Source: Symbiodinium natans (lineage: Eukaryota > Sar > Dinophyceae > Suessiales > Symbiodiniaceae). Taken from it: 64,000 nucleotides of DNA. The notes below the pieces were generated by a model. The model did not search any database. It had not been told where the DNA came from and saw nothing but the letters and a program-made list of their open reading frames with translations. Positions within the stretch are counted from its first letter, which is position 1; each line of letters begins with the position of its first letter. Location of the stretch: contig CAJNDS010000033.1 in assembly GCA_905221605.1 (NCBI GenBank), positions 186,358 through 250,357 of the forward strand, given 5' to 3'. Of this stretch, positions 35,001-46,619 are shown one piece after another. The position numbers were made by a program, and so were the translations under genes.

Positions 35001-37132
35001 GCCGGGGCCGAACCATATATGCTATCTTCAACTTTGGGTGCATGGCTTTGGGTTCATTGTGGGGTGCCTAGGACGTCCACACGACCTGCTTGGACGTGGG
35101 TGGGGTTTAGGGAGCCCGAAACATCCTTGCCGTTTTTTGGGAGGACTTGGGGTCCCTTTGTGTGCAGAGGACTGCTTGGTAATTCTACTTCCTTAGATTA
35201 GGGCTTAGGATTCGGGAGCCTGACTCCACCCTGCACTTGAAGCGTGGAATCAGGGAACCTTCCTGGATTTGACAGGAGTTTTGGGGGTGGTTTTGGGGTG
35301 GTTTTGGGGTGGTTTTGGGGTGGTTTTGGGGTGGTTTTGGGGTGGTTTCGGTCTCAGCTTGGGGGCACATCGGCCCCGCAGCTGGTTGTCGATACGCCGC
35401 GACTCGTGCCGCTCGGTGCCGAGCACCTGATGGGATTTGAAAACACCCCTGACTGGCACACGGCAAAAATGGTCTGCGGGTCGACACTCAGAGATAAAGC
35501 AATTAAAGAGAACTGCTCGGCTGGATCCGGACACTCAAAGCCAACTCGCGTCTCTGCAAGTGTACAGTGCTTTCTTTGTCCCTTCAGCGTCAATCTTAGC
35601 GGTACTCTTTCCTTCACTCAGCAAACCCTGTCCGAGATCCTGACTCAACGAATGCAAACAGAATCGCAGCTGGGCAGGCCAATGCCGGGGCGGGCACCAT
35701 CAGCCCTCCCAAGGCCTTGACCTCTTCCTTCTCGAGATCAGTGATCTGGGCCGGTCAAGCGTTGGAGGCCCTGACGCTCCCTGCAAAACCCTTCCGAACA
35801 CTGGGATCTGTCGCGACCATCAGCACTGCACAGCCCCCGGCCTCCTTGTAGTGCGCGTCCAAAGACTTGTAAGCCGCGCGAAGTTTGAGAATCACCTTGG
35901 CGGCGAATGGCTACCAACCGGCAAGCCGGCAACGTTGCGCAGCCCTAATCCCAGATACGCTTTGAAAGACCCCCTACACCTAAGCACCCCTTTATGAAGC
36001 CCCCAAGCTCTTACAAGTAAGGGACCACTGAAACCTGTAAAGGATTCTGGGACGCCTCGTGAAACCCCGAAATGGGATGGACCCTCAGCAAGCCCCCCAG
36101 GCTTGGCAAGAGAAAAACTTGCAAGGAGGCTACAAGGAGCTAGTTTCCGAGAGGTCTCGGAAGCCCCATGAAGGCTCCCACACGCCTCCCGCCACTCCAC
36201 CCCCAGAATCGCTTCAGAAGCGGCCTCGCCTCGTCGTCGGTCGGGGCCTTCTCGCATGCCAAGGATAAGCGCTCCTGCAGCTCAGCGCTGTGAACTGCAC
36301 GACATGCACACCAAGGCCCTTTCCCTCAGAGACATGTTCGCAGGGTGAAAGCCGGTAAGCATCTGCGACTGGCCCAAAACATCCTCGGCGTCGAGCTCGG
36401 TCAGTCGACCCTGCGTTGTGTTGTTGCATGGTGACCAAGGACCCTCCGTCATGAAGGAGTTGGAACTCCGTAACCCTCGCAGCCTGGGCGACGATCTGCT
36501 CTGCGGCCTTCCAAGACACTCAAGAGACTGGCCCGCTGCAGATTCAAGAAGAGCCAGCCTTGCCTCAAGAGAGGTTGGCTTCAGGTCGATCTCTTTCGGA
36601 GTCCAAGCCTGGCGCAAGAACCATGGCACGCATGCCCCGCCACACCCCCCTCTGCACCAGAAGTGCCCGCACATCAGGGCTTAGAGTTCAAGGCTTGCAG
36701 TTCAAGAGCAAGGCTCTGCCAAACACAGCCCGAGGGTCACATTTGAAATCGATGGCTTGGATTGAAAAGACTGCACGTGTCCCTCGTTTGATTGATTTTC
36801 TACCAATTACGCACGGAAACCTTTCCTTCCAGGACATCACCACCCCGGTGGCTCTCGTGAGCCCGTGCACAAGCTTGCCTGTGTGACGCTACCCACCCCA
36901 CATTGCAAGACTCAGGACGTCAACTGATCGGCTACTGTCCCACAGCCTCCACTGTTGCGGCCACAGCATCAGCAACCTGTTGCGTGCGTCTTTTGGGGCT
37001 GCCGTGCTGGTGAAGAAAAGCGACCAAGACCATTGCACACACGAGGCTTGCTGTGTGCGAATCCAGCAGTCAAGCAACCTGTGTCTTGAGCTGGGGCGTG
37101 AGGTCAACCGGGTAGAACTCTTCAGGCATGGC
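33172..37132 (-). CDS. secA: SecA exons: scaffold region through the [13 protein letters not shown] motif to EEAQKK
   Basis: Exons read [17 protein letters not shown] (37132-37079), [13 protein letters not shown] (36976 to about 36938), [10 protein letters not shown] (from 36410), [18 protein letters not shown] (35895-35842), [19 protein letters not shown] (35426 to about 35370), [14 protein letters not shown] (about 34208-34159), [11 protein letters not shown] (33827-33795), [13 protein letters not shown] (33362-33323) and [10 protein letters not shown] (33214-33172). Split codons rebuild correctly: FLS by A|GT across a GC donor, FGGD by G|AT across a GC donor, and LE by GA|G across a GT donor. 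The short GGLHV piece before VLGTERH was not located, and the start of the ARQGDPG exon is uncertain. Confidence 0.92.
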
Positions 37133-40100
37133 CTGCACCGCAGAAGCTCAATTAGTCCCAACCCACACCCGCGCCTTTGGGATCTTTGGTCAGCATAAGC
37201 AATTTCCAGCAGCCGTCTTGGGCTCGGGCCCAGGACTTCCGAGGGAACAGTTTGCCGTAGAGCTCCTGTCAAGAATTGGCGCCCAGGAGGCAAACCACCT
37301 CTTGCTTTCTGCGGCACCGACCATGAACCATCACGAAAAAAACCCTGTGCCAACCAATGCCTCACGCAATCGGAGACGAGCCATCATGGCGGGGTTGCCG
37401 CCCAGCAGAATGTCGGTTCCTGGCAACTGTGGATAACGTCGAAGATGTCCAAGCCTTTGCAAGTGGGCCCGGTACTGCATGTAGCAAGAAGTCACCTCGT
37501 CCGGCCATGTTGGTCGCGATGGTAACGGCCTGAGTTCTGCGAGGGGCTTGGATCACCCTCAACTTGCCAGGAGCAGTGCTACAGATGCCGTCGCAGATCA
37601 ACAATCTTCCCTTAATTGCCCTTTCATCTCTAGCCCCCTAATGTGCACCCTAGAGACATGCACTGGGCTCATAGCAATTTGTGGTTCGGGCTGCAGGGTG
37701 GGTCTCTCAGACTGGAGCCCCGAAGTGGAAAAGGAACCTCTGATCTAACCCGTGCCATTCTTCCGGAATAACGTTCAGTGGAACAAATCCCCACGTTCAC
37801 AGGCAACAAACGACACTGCAAGACACCAACCCAACAAAGACACCTAAAAGTTTTCCGTTCTCTGGTCGGCTCTGCTCGGCGTCCGACATACTTGCGGCCA
37901 CTCGAGGCGACAATCTCAGTCTCGCGGGCCACATTCTCAGGCTTGGCATTGAGGAGCTGGTAGGCCCTGTGGAGATCACTGGCGGGCTGAGATCAAGTTG
38001 AACATGGAAGAGAAGAGGCCAGGCATGGTAGGTACTAACACTAACAGAAAGAATGCCATTCGACCCCCAAAGTACAGGTAGCACAAAGTTCCTTCTGTGC
38101 AGTTCTGAGCAACAGCAAAGAAGTGTTCTGTCCATGAAAGAGGAGCATCTTCCATCCTTTCCTAATTAGACTAGACTCGAGCGCACGATGCTGGTCCAAA
38201 CCAAGGATGCCGACAATTCAATTTACCAGGATGTGTTCACGATGCACCGACAGATTGATTGATGCACGGACGCATGAAAGTGTGATGAAGGAATAAGTTG
38301 AGTGCCTACATGGTGGGGCATCTTTGGAGGAATCGGTACAACCTCTTGGCCGCACAACAGTCACAACATGCTGAGTGCCTCGGCCTACCGCTAGCTCCGG
38401 GTGCCTAGACAATGTTAAGGACTTTGTTTGCTGATCCCAATGATTCCGCAACCATGCGCAGTGCGGAGCCCATCAGGTACTCAGTATACGCCCATTCAGA
38501 GAAGAGGATTGGATCAGTGAAGTGGCCCATGGTGGCAGTTGTGGCCCTCTCTGTCAGTGGGGTCCGCACACGCCCAGAGCATCGAGGAGCTCTGCAATGA
38601 TTTCTGAGTTCTCCACCTCAGGCGGCATCTGTGAGACATAGTCGGTACCTGTCAACCTCCTTGCAACCAGACGCCTAGATGCCTAGCCTGAGAATCAAAA
38701 TCCTCACGTCTCATCCAAGGGGCGTTAGTAGTCCCGATGAGGACGGGCCGACCGATGCGGTGGGCATTCTCGATCTCGCGGGCGCAGGCCTCACCGTGCA
38801 GGTGCCGTGATTTTGCTTTTTTGTTTTCAGCTCGTGCGCCCTTCGAGTTTCTTGACCGACTGGGTCGTTGCCGATGTGTGGACGGCTATCAAACCCGAAG
38901 TTTTTCAGCAGACGATGGCTTGTTCTGGAAGCATGATCCGAGTCTGATTCACTTGTTGATCATAAACTGAGGTTCTCCCATTTGTAAAGTATGAAACTGC
39001 CACTAATGCAGCCCTATACACCTCTAGCATGCCAAGCCTTCTGCCTTCCACCTCCACAACAACACATCTTGCTGCAGGCACTGAACCTTCCACTTGCCAA
39101 TGTCGTCTACGAACACCTGGCAAGATACACTGCTTTAGGGTGAGCAGCGCTGATGCCGGCTATGTACAAGTTAGACCATTTACGTCGTTGGCGAAACCGC
39201 AGGTCGATGCTACGGATGGATTCCTCCAACTCCAACTGGAGCCGTGCAAGATATCGATGCTATGGCAACGAAGTGAGGCAGACCTGATCGTCCTTGTCCT
39301 CTCGCTTCCTGTGACTCAACAGCTTGTACATCTTCAGTCTGGACTGTCAAGGCCATGATCGCTTGCTCGCAAGGCAGTCAGCTCTTCTAGCCAGACCCTC
39401 TCCAATAAAAAGGCCTGGAGTGAAGCTTCACAAACGCTGGAGCCACACTTGACTACTGGGACATCCACAGGCTCCCCTCATATCAAGTTTGTGCGAAATC
39501 GTTGCAGACCGTCCTGGACAGGTTTGGCGGGACGACGACCTGAGCAAAAGTTGGGGGCTGGCTCTGGCCGGTGCAAGGCTTCTGCACAGTTTTTGCCTGC
39601 ACCCGTAAGCAGACTTCAGTACTGCTTGGCTGTGCCAAATTCATAGCACAACGAAAGGCATGCAAAACTCGTGGGGCTGGTCCACCGCGAGTTACTTCCC
39701 ATGAGGATGACGTAATCATGTGTCGTGCCTCTCACACTTCTGCCGGAACCGTCTGCTGCAGGGCACTGAGGCGGGTCTTTAGCTCAAGCACTGCTGCCAT
39801 GCCATCAGGCAACTAAACGTTGGATTGTCGCCTCCTTCCCCTAAGCACTATCGGATGCAATCACTTTGCCCGGCGAGGCACCGTCTTCAGCTTGTACACC
39901 TCTTCGAACTCTTTGGCTTCCGTAAAGGCAGTACCGGTCATTCCGCCCAACCTAGATGCCAGCGCCGAAGTGCTTGTGAACGTATTCCGCACGGTGCTGC
40001 AGAACTACAACCCAGCAGGATCCTGCACCTCTCTGTCTGCGGACAAGGGTCTTATCGAAGAGTCTGAACAAGGACTGGTACGAGATGCCTAGCATTGGCA

Positions 40101-43100
40101 GCAGCATCATCGTCATGGCGCTGTGACAGGAACGGTGTGCTGAACAGCGTGGCTGCAAAAACGGGCAGGCGGGGGCAAGGTTTGCAACAAATGTCTCTGG
40201 TTCATGGTTTACTTCAGTACCTTGTCCACAATCTTTCAGGCAAGTGGCTGGCCAGCGTGACAGACTCGGCCTGGATCTGCACACCCTCCTTGGCCTCAAT
40301 AGCCTCGAAAAAACTCCAGGCCAAGTCAGCTGCGGGGCAAGCAGGGCTCTGCTCTCACAGCTTGCCTCTTAAGACTGGTGGGGTAGATGGATCATTGCAC
40401 TTCACCCAAGACAAGCCTGGTGGAGGCCGTTGCTCCATCGACGACCCTCCATGACGCGCCCTGTGAACTCGTCCACGATCCTCAGCGAGTCAATGGCACT
40501 GCTCGGCATTCCATCTTCTGAAGCAGGGATCTTGCGACATTGTGCGTTACTTGTGCACTACTTGGGGAGGCGAACACAAAATCTCATGGAGTTCTCGTGC
40601 ACTCGGTATGTGGGCTTTCGTCAAGGCTATGGACTCCACATGAACTTCACATGGCCTCAAAATTGCCTTGAAGGCTTGACCAGGTTAGGGCCTAAGGTTA
40701 GCCGGGCGAGTCACATCACTTCTCCGCGCTTCACGATGTAGGCCTGGCTGGTTTCTACTTGTATTGAAGGTCCTGTTTAACGGTTCGCACTCGATGTCGA
40801 CAGAAGTCTTCACAGCCTTGTCTTTGATGTACAGCTCCTTGGCATTCAACGAGTTCGTGACAAAGGGAAACCACGGGTCCTGCACGCGGCTCAGAACTCC
40901 GGGAGCAACAACGAGCAACAATGAGCAGCATGTACGTCCTCTGGGTCAAAGAGGTCATCCTTGCCCAGCAGCTTCTCGGCCGTTTCGACACCGGCCTCTC
41001 GACTTCACAATTGCGGATGTTGACTGCACCTGCACGTAACCCTCGAACCCCGTTTGATAGTGCTGAAAACTTGCTTGCCGGCCTATGGAACGGTGCATAA
41101 GGCAAGAGAGGAACCCGCACATGACGTGTACAAGTCGGGGGCTGCAGTCCAGAGCTGAACCTCAGGAAACAAGCCCGCCTCAATCAGCACGCACTGCCTC
41201 TGCTTCTCGTCCACCGTGTAGTGCACCTGGCAATGCGAACACTACTGTGGTTCAGAGCATGGTCTTCCGATGTGGTCACCTCCACCCTGCCCCTATTCCG
41301 GCCTCCTTCCGAAGCGCCTTGGTCACCTCGTTGGCCACCTCAACCATCGCAGGTGGAGAGTCCAGGATGTCATGGCAAAATCATGATGCACACTTGGAAG
41401 ACTTGTTGGAGCTCTCCGGATAACTTGTGGAGTGAACAAAAAATCAGGCAAGAAAGAACTCTGAAAGAACTCCACACGGCCTGGTACTTCGTCGGCGAGT
41501 TCTCGGCGACTCCCGAGATGATGAGCGGTGTCCGGGCCTTGTGCAAGTGGCGGTGTCTGGTGCCAAGCCACTGTGCCGATGTTTGCAGATCTGGTGGCCA
41601 CTAGGATCACTAGGAAGACATGGCCGCGCTTGCCACCCCCACCTCGTCGACGAGGATGGAGTCGACCTCATCCACCACTGCAAAATTGAACCTTGGGGAG
41701 AGGGCAGTGATCACAGAACTTGATCATGCTCCAGCTTGGCTCTGCGTTTTGACGTGGCATGTGCTGGCCTTTGCGAAAGGGGGCACCGGCACCCGCCGGC
41801 AACCAGGATGTAGATGCTTTTAAGATGCTTAAGTCCAAGCTACGGTGTACCCTCTCGGAGCGAGAGGTCCGAAGGTGATGGGGCCATCTGATCTCGGAGG
41901 TAGTCGAAACCCAACTCGCCTGATTCAAGCGATGCAGAGACTTCGCAAGTCACTTGGTGCTCAGCTGCATCTGTCATTGCCGGGGCGCTGTTGGTGACAT
42001 AGGTGACATCACACCTGTAAGCCTTCTTCTTCTGGTCGGAGGGCATTCCATTCCTTGTGCATTTTATGAAACACGCTCTTGGGCACTACCAGCAGGAAAA
42101 TGTGGTTGGGATGCTTGGGTCGGACGCAACCACATTGAAATGGATATGGCCTGTGGATAACAGCGCAGGGCGATTTGCTAGTTAAGAGGAGGCTGCCCCT
42201 CTGTTGCAGAGGCTCTGCACGACGCCAACCGTCATGCCAAGAAAGCGGAGCGGCTGACCAACCTGCCAAGGTGGTATGCAAGCACTCGTGCTTCTTATGC
42301 TTCTGTTGTCTCTTTGTCTAATTTCCTTCTTGGCTTCGTATCGCCTACAGCAAGAATTCACCGGGCTCTCGCACAGTTCTTGTCGGGAACAGGGAACTGA
42401 AGATGCACGGAATGACATCAGTGCTGCACAGTTCAGAAGCCGAAAACGAAGTGGAAACTGATATGAGCCAGTCGACCCTGTCGGGCGGCTCATGACTTCT
42501 TGCAACTGCTCAAAGAATGAAGACACCCTTTCGAGGCAGCATTGACTCGATTGACAATAAAAGCTGTGGCCAAGTAGGCCAAGTGGCCCACTCTGCATCA
42601 CGCCGCGCAAGGTAGTCGTTCACCGTGACGACATGTACCCCCTGGCCATCAAACCCTCGCTGAACTGAGCATCGCCACTTGAAGCCCTGGACCTGCAAAA
42701 AAACCAAGGAACCATGCACCTGAACATACCCTTACCACGACTTCTTCTTTGCCGCATTCAACTCCAACTCCAGGGCACAGCTCCCAGGTCCCAAAGCCAG
42801 CTCAAGCTATGCGCAGCACCTAGAATATTGGAGCATATTCGAACATATCGGAACAACGTAGTCGAGCATATGTTAACCCCATTCAGCCCAGCACGCGCCC
42901 GGGACCTTGCCACTTAGGGCATTGAGGAAGGCCGCTAGGATCGCCACGAGGGTTTTGCCCTGCAGCCGTTGTGCTCTAAAAGAATTTGCAGAGTCCCCAG
43001 AAGCCCAAGCATCATTTGTTGCGCCTCTGGTACACTCCTGACCCGGCCTCACCAGTTCCCATCTCCGCGATGTTGCCTTCGTGGAGGGCGATGCCTTCAC

Positions 43101-43437
43101 CGGTGGAAGAAGATGAGAACTTTGCTTGAGAAGGCTCACGACTGCAGGTGAAAACACCACGGTCACCTTCGAAAATCTCAAGCGACATCCATGCGCCGAG
43201 AAACAGCAGGATTGTAGGACTTGCAGACCCACAAAAGCGTGGCAAACGCTAGAAACCCTCGCCTCCCATCAGCTGCACATCAAAGTGCCGAAGGCCCAAA
43301 ACTCGCATCGAGGCCTGCTATGCTCTGTGCGGAGTTCAAAACAGCAGTACAGCCAAACAGGCCAAACATGTGCACTCTGTCAGACTCGCCTCCCGAACGA
43401 GGGCAAAGGCCTCTGGCAGCAGCGAGTCCAGCGACTC
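33172..43437 (-). CDS. secA: SecA, plastid-type preprotein translocase ATPase (main block, about 35 exons)
   Basis: SecA is the ATPase that pushes preproteins through the SecY channel; in algae the plastid copy acts at the thylakoid. Read on the minus strand, the exons give SecA motifs in the correct order: [18 protein letters not shown] (43437-43388), [15 protein letters not shown] (43313-43263), [16 protein letters not shown] (43094-43048), [18 protein letters not shown] (42959-42906), [18 protein letters not shown] (42641-42588), then the preprotein-binding domain, the second nucleotide-binding domain and the start of the scaffold (see the separate exon entries). The residues join across introns in phase. 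Donors are mixed GC and GT. The N-terminal exons and any plastid-targeting leader upstream of 43437 were not identified. The motif [18 protein letters not shown] resembles plastid rather than typical bacterial SecA. Identity is very secure; exact ends of several exons are estimates. A 1.2-kb intron holds telomere-like DNA. Confidence 0.95.
34540..34997. repeat. Interstitial telomere-like block inside a SecA intron, bounded by long poly-C and poly-G
   Basis: A poly-C block (about 34543-34582), then CCCTAAA arrays (about 34599-34740 and 34808-34895), then a poly-G run of about 50 nt (to 34997). The sequence AAACCAACCCCCAACCACAC followed by ACAGGGGG appears twice, ending each telomere-like subarray, so the block was duplicated. 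It lies between the SecA exons LRGR (about 35370) and ARQGDPG (about 34208). Confidence 0.95.
35278..35350. repeat. 11-bp tandem repeat GGGGTGGTTTT in a SecA intron
   Basis: About six units directly after the SecA exon LRGR on the minus strand, where it reads CCACCCCAAAA. G-quadruplex-prone and telomere-like in composition. Confidence 0.95.
37355..39951 (-). CDS. secA: SecA exons: NBD2 / IRA2, including the ATNMAGRG arginine-finger motif
   Basis: Exons read [20 protein letters not shown] (from 39951), [10 protein letters not shown] (39116-39087), [17 protein letters not shown] (about 38788-38724), [15 protein letters not shown] (38616-38572), [20 protein letters not shown] (37956 to about 37888), [12 protein letters not shown] (37529-37496) and [20 protein letters not shown] (37419-37355). 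They match SecA motifs GMTGTA, PVLVGT, LNAK and TNMAGRGTDI. The expected PTNRP segment between the first two exons was not found and may be a small exon in 39.1-39.87 kb. The split glycine in AGRG|TD is rebuilt across a GT-AG intron. Confidence 0.93.
40052..41352 (-). CDS. secA: SecA exons: preprotein cross-linking domain and start of NBD2
   Basis: Exons read [14 protein letters not shown] (about 41352-41305), [16 protein letters not shown] (41226-41161), [15 protein letters not shown] (about 40995-40936), [20 protein letters not shown] (from 40879), [20 protein letters not shown] (40480-40417), [17 protein letters not shown] (40303-40249) and [12 protein letters not shown] (40088-40052). These follow the family order HYTVDEK, AKELF, VDEFTGR, EAKEG and SYQNFFR. 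The codon for S in LASISYQ is split A|GC and restored by a GC donor at 40248. The intron after FDK appears to start with GA or AC, so its donor is uncertain. The segment after KELYIKDKA (near 40820-40785) departs from SecA and is probably intron. Confidence 0.92.
41470..42641 (-). CDS. secA: SecA exons: rest of NBD1 with the Walker B (DEVD) motif
   Basis: Successive exons read [18 protein letters not shown] (42641-42588), [15 protein letters not shown] (42262 to about 42213), [15 protein letters not shown] (42031-41989), [12 protein letters not shown] (from 41919), [17 protein letters not shown] (41691-41643) and [19 protein letters not shown] (from 41537). The DEVD box is the SecA form of the Walker B/DEAD motif that positions magnesium and water. 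The serine at the KKKAYRC exon end is split A|GC and restored by a GC-AG intron. The boundary after SLRE near 41866 is ambiguous. Confidence 0.93.
42906..43094 (-). CDS. secA: SecA exons carrying the Walker A motif (split by a GC-AG intron)
   Basis: Exon 43094-43048 reads [16 protein letters not shown] and exon 42959-42906 reads [18 protein letters not shown]. Together they form the SecA Walker A loop (MxTGEGKT), where ATP phosphates bind. The intron between them, 43047-42960, starts with GC and ends with CAG, so the ATP-binding loop is only made if this non-canonical donor is used. The usual MKTGEGKT lysine before the threonine is glycine here (MGTGE), a mild variant outside the invariant GKT. 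Confidence 0.93.
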
Positions 43438-43449
43438 CTAGCACAAATT

Positions 43450-45700
43450 CGGGGCTTGCTGCCACACTTTTTGCAGGACGAAAGGAGACAAGAGATAAAA
43501 GTATAAAAGTTAGAGAACACCGGAGAATACAAAAACAAAGCGCCTGAGGTGGACAAGTGTGAAGCTTCTCAACTTCCAAGGCTGGCTATTGATGGCTCGA
43601 CATGTCATGGGCTTAGGAAGTTAAGCTTGAGCTTGTCGACAAAGAAGTCACCACCCTTCTGCCCTCATCATGCCCTCTCTGTTCGCGGCCGAATGAAAAT
43701 GGGAGCGGTCACCCTTCTCAAGAAGGCCCCGCTAGCATTCCGAATGATTCGTACTCGGGGAGCCGTGGTAGATACCAAGCGAATCACGAGGTGTTCTTTC
43801 TTCTCATGAAATGCAACTTGGGTTACCCTTATCGGCTAAGCCAGTCTTCGCAGAGATAGGCAAAGACTGCCTTTTCGAGGACGCCTTGTGATGTGGCCCC
43901 CCTTGTCGCCTCACCCTCGCAGCCCTTGTTTTCAGAGAACGGCTTTGGGGGGGGAGAGGGGCGGTTCAAAATTCAGACAAATTTTTGGCAACCTCTTGCC
44001 CAGAGAGCATCGACGGTTGAGGTCTGCTCGGTGCGTCCTGCTTTTCCTGAGCTCGGCTCTGGAGGCTCTTCGTGAGCTCACCTTGGAACATACAAACACG
44101 GAGGTGGCTTTACGAAGCAGCAGGCGGCAGCAGGGCGGTAGCAGGGCGGTAGCAGGCAGCGCTGATGACTATTGGGAGCCTTGTCTCCCAGCGCTTTTAT
44201 TCCCTGTCTCTGGGTGAGCTGCGCAGCTCATCGTCCGAGCGAGCCTGCATGTCACTCTCCAGGGCATTGACTGCCTGAGCGCTCGCGGGCAAGCCAGAGA
44301 GACAGAGACAGAGAGAGAGCGAGCGAGAGAGAGAGAGTCAGAGAGAGAGCCAAAGACCCGTCCAAAGGCTGCCGCCTCGACTTGAGGGCTGTATCGCTTC
44401 CTGGTCTGGACATCGGGGGCCTCGTAGAACCTCAGCCCAGCGGTGACCGAAGATGCCCCCGAGCCGCATGTTCTACACGTGTATCCATTATCCCGGTCAT
44501 GTACCATGTAAAGCTTAAGGCTTAAGTTTCGTCTCAAACTCCAGCAGCTCCAATGGGTCGTGACAGTTTTGTTGCGCTGTCAGATCGTGCGCAGGGGCTG
44601 TCCGCAGCAACAACAAGCGTCTGTCAAGCAGCCTCCCTCCCACGAGAGCACTTGCTCCACACCCAACTCCAGGTCACAAGCAAAACCTTGTGCCGGGCTG
44701 CGGGTTGATCTTTTGTGCCAGGTCACCAAACAAGCGCCTGGACACCACTCCGGGCAGGCTTGAAAAATGGCTTTTGCAACAGCTGGCTCAGTGCTCGAAT
44801 TGCTCGAAGAGTCTCCAAATGGCTCCGGGCCCAACGTCATGTGCCACGTGTCCCATAAGCTCCACAGAGCATATCCTACACTCACTGCACACTCCGATTT
44901 TCTGCTCTTTGCTTCAGTGAGTGAAAGCCCTGAAAAGCCATGCTACTGGCAGTCGAGCCATCACGGACCAATGGCTGAAAAGCCATGCTTGCAATGCAGG
45001 TAGCCATGGCCTCGGCACGTGTCGTGTGGTGCGGCTGCGCCGGGCGCGGGCACCACCCGCCAGGAGAGCACCTCCAACGCAGCAAACTCAGTCGGAGACT
45101 CTCCCTTGCAAGTGCCTCACCTGAACCCCCCGAACCCTCCCAGAGGTTTGCAGGCGAGTGGCCCATAGTGGCCAGCTTCACAGCGGTGGCATCTCCTGAC
45201 TGTGTGGGCCATGGCAGTGTTTCAGCTTGATTTGGCAGCATGGCTGCAAATTGATGCAGATTCTGCTGCTGTACCCGTGGGGCTGAGCACACGGTTGCAA
45301 CTCAAGCCCCGGTCCGAAGATGAGAAAAAGCGGTTGCACGTGGTGCCTGCTTCTGTCAGCCGCTCCGTTTCCGGTGCGGGGGCCTGGGCCGAGCTGTCAT
45401 CTCTGTGGGGTAATGCGATGAGGTGTTCAGGCGACAGGCTTACCTTGGGATCCCTGTTTCAGAAGACTTTCTTTGGTCGCGCCACGAACATCACTAGCAG
45501 TTACTCAGAATCCCCTCGGGCTCACCGCGTCTCGCCGCATCGCACCCCCCACTCGTGACAGGCCTTGTACCGCTCCAAAGACCGTGGCTGCCCCGATGGC
45601 CGCGTGTTTGTCGCGGTCTGCAATAAAAGTCACAAAGCAGGTCACAGCTGTCACAGACTCTCTGTTTCCGCAACAGTTACAGACTCTTCCGTTTCAAGGG
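43450..45700. other. Region expected to hold SecA N-terminal exons; none identified
   Basis: SecA coding should begin here (residues before [11 protein letters not shown], plus any plastid leader). I could not find the conserved N-terminal helix. A weak frame at about 44060-44010 (AELRKS) could be part of it. GA repeats occur at 44.3 kb. Confidence 0.45.
44299..44352. repeat. (GA)n-rich microsatellite
   Basis: Imperfect GAGA units (GAGAGAGAGCGAGCGAGAGA). No coding sequence supported. Confidence 0.9.
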
Positions 45701-45728
45701 CACATCCGTAGCAAACCCTGGGCTTCAC

Positions 45729-45812
45729 CTGGAGGACCCATCGCCCATTGCTGTACTCAAGCATGGCACCCTTCGAGACCAGTTCAAAAAGGTCGATAAA
45801 AATTGGATGCAC
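45729..45812 (-). CDS. Unassigned exon with clear splice sites (VHPIFIDLFELV...)
   Basis: After a GAG acceptor and before a GT donor the minus strand reads VHPIFIDLFELVSKGAMLEY then SNGRWVLQ, 84 nt in phase 0. Composition and clean boundaries support a real exon. Another coding-like stretch lies upstream (about 46150-46015, AAFAVHYGGKEEEIGCSFRG). No family recognised. It may belong to a gene between the WD40 gene and SecA. Confidence 0.45.
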
Positions 45813-46619
45813 CTCTGAGCCAGAAATCAAAGGAAATGAAAACGCAACGGAAATCACTGGATCCATGGACAACGCCACGAGGCCATGTCGTGTGTCGTGT
45901 GTCGTGTGTCGTGGTGAGGAGACTCCTCTCGTGAAAGGCAGTGGCAAGCTTGGGGCTGACCCATTCGCTTTTTCACCTGGCGTATTGGTAGCTGTGCTCT
46001 AAACTGGGAGGTCCAGAGGATTGGACTTCTCGCAGCTGAGCTCTCTTCTGGAGAGGTTTTGAGGGCTGTCAAGCCGCGAAAGCTGCACCCAATTTCCTCC
46101 TCTTTCCCTCCGTAATGGACGGCAAAAGCCGCCGAGGATTTGCACAGCAAGCCTACAGCAAGCTCCAAATCTCGAACCCCAAGCAAGCATCTATAGCTCT
46201 GCGTGAGCTCAAGTCTCTTTCCAGTATCTCACAGACTTGTCGTGCGAGGCGGAGACCTCAAGACTGAGAAAACGTTGATGCTATGCCGCGCTATGCTGCC
46301 CTGCTACACACTGCCAAGTCACACCTATGCTCTGACAGCCTACAATCTGAGCCCAGGACCAGCAACCTCGAGCCACTTGGGGTCACTCCCCAAGCGACGT
46401 CGAAAACGCAGTCCGTGTGGCCGCCTGGACGTCGGGTCGGAGTGCGTTTTGTTCAAGGCTCAGTGTTTTCTACTAAGGTCCCAGCTGAGCTTCTGCAGCA
46501 TCCTGGGCTTGTCCGCTGAGGTGAAGCCCGAATAGACAACCACGCTCCTGGCAATGCGCAATCAATGCGCAAGCTCCACATCTGCCACATCTGCAGGTTG
46601 ACTCGTCGTGAAATGCCCG

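Noticed and set aside
34947-35201. ORF beginning with a long glycine run
   Set aside because: The glycines come from a poly-G tract in a SecA intron.
35244-35720. 158-codon plus-strand ORF
   Set aside because: It is a shadow of the GGGGTGGTTTT repeat and of the SecA exon on the other strand.
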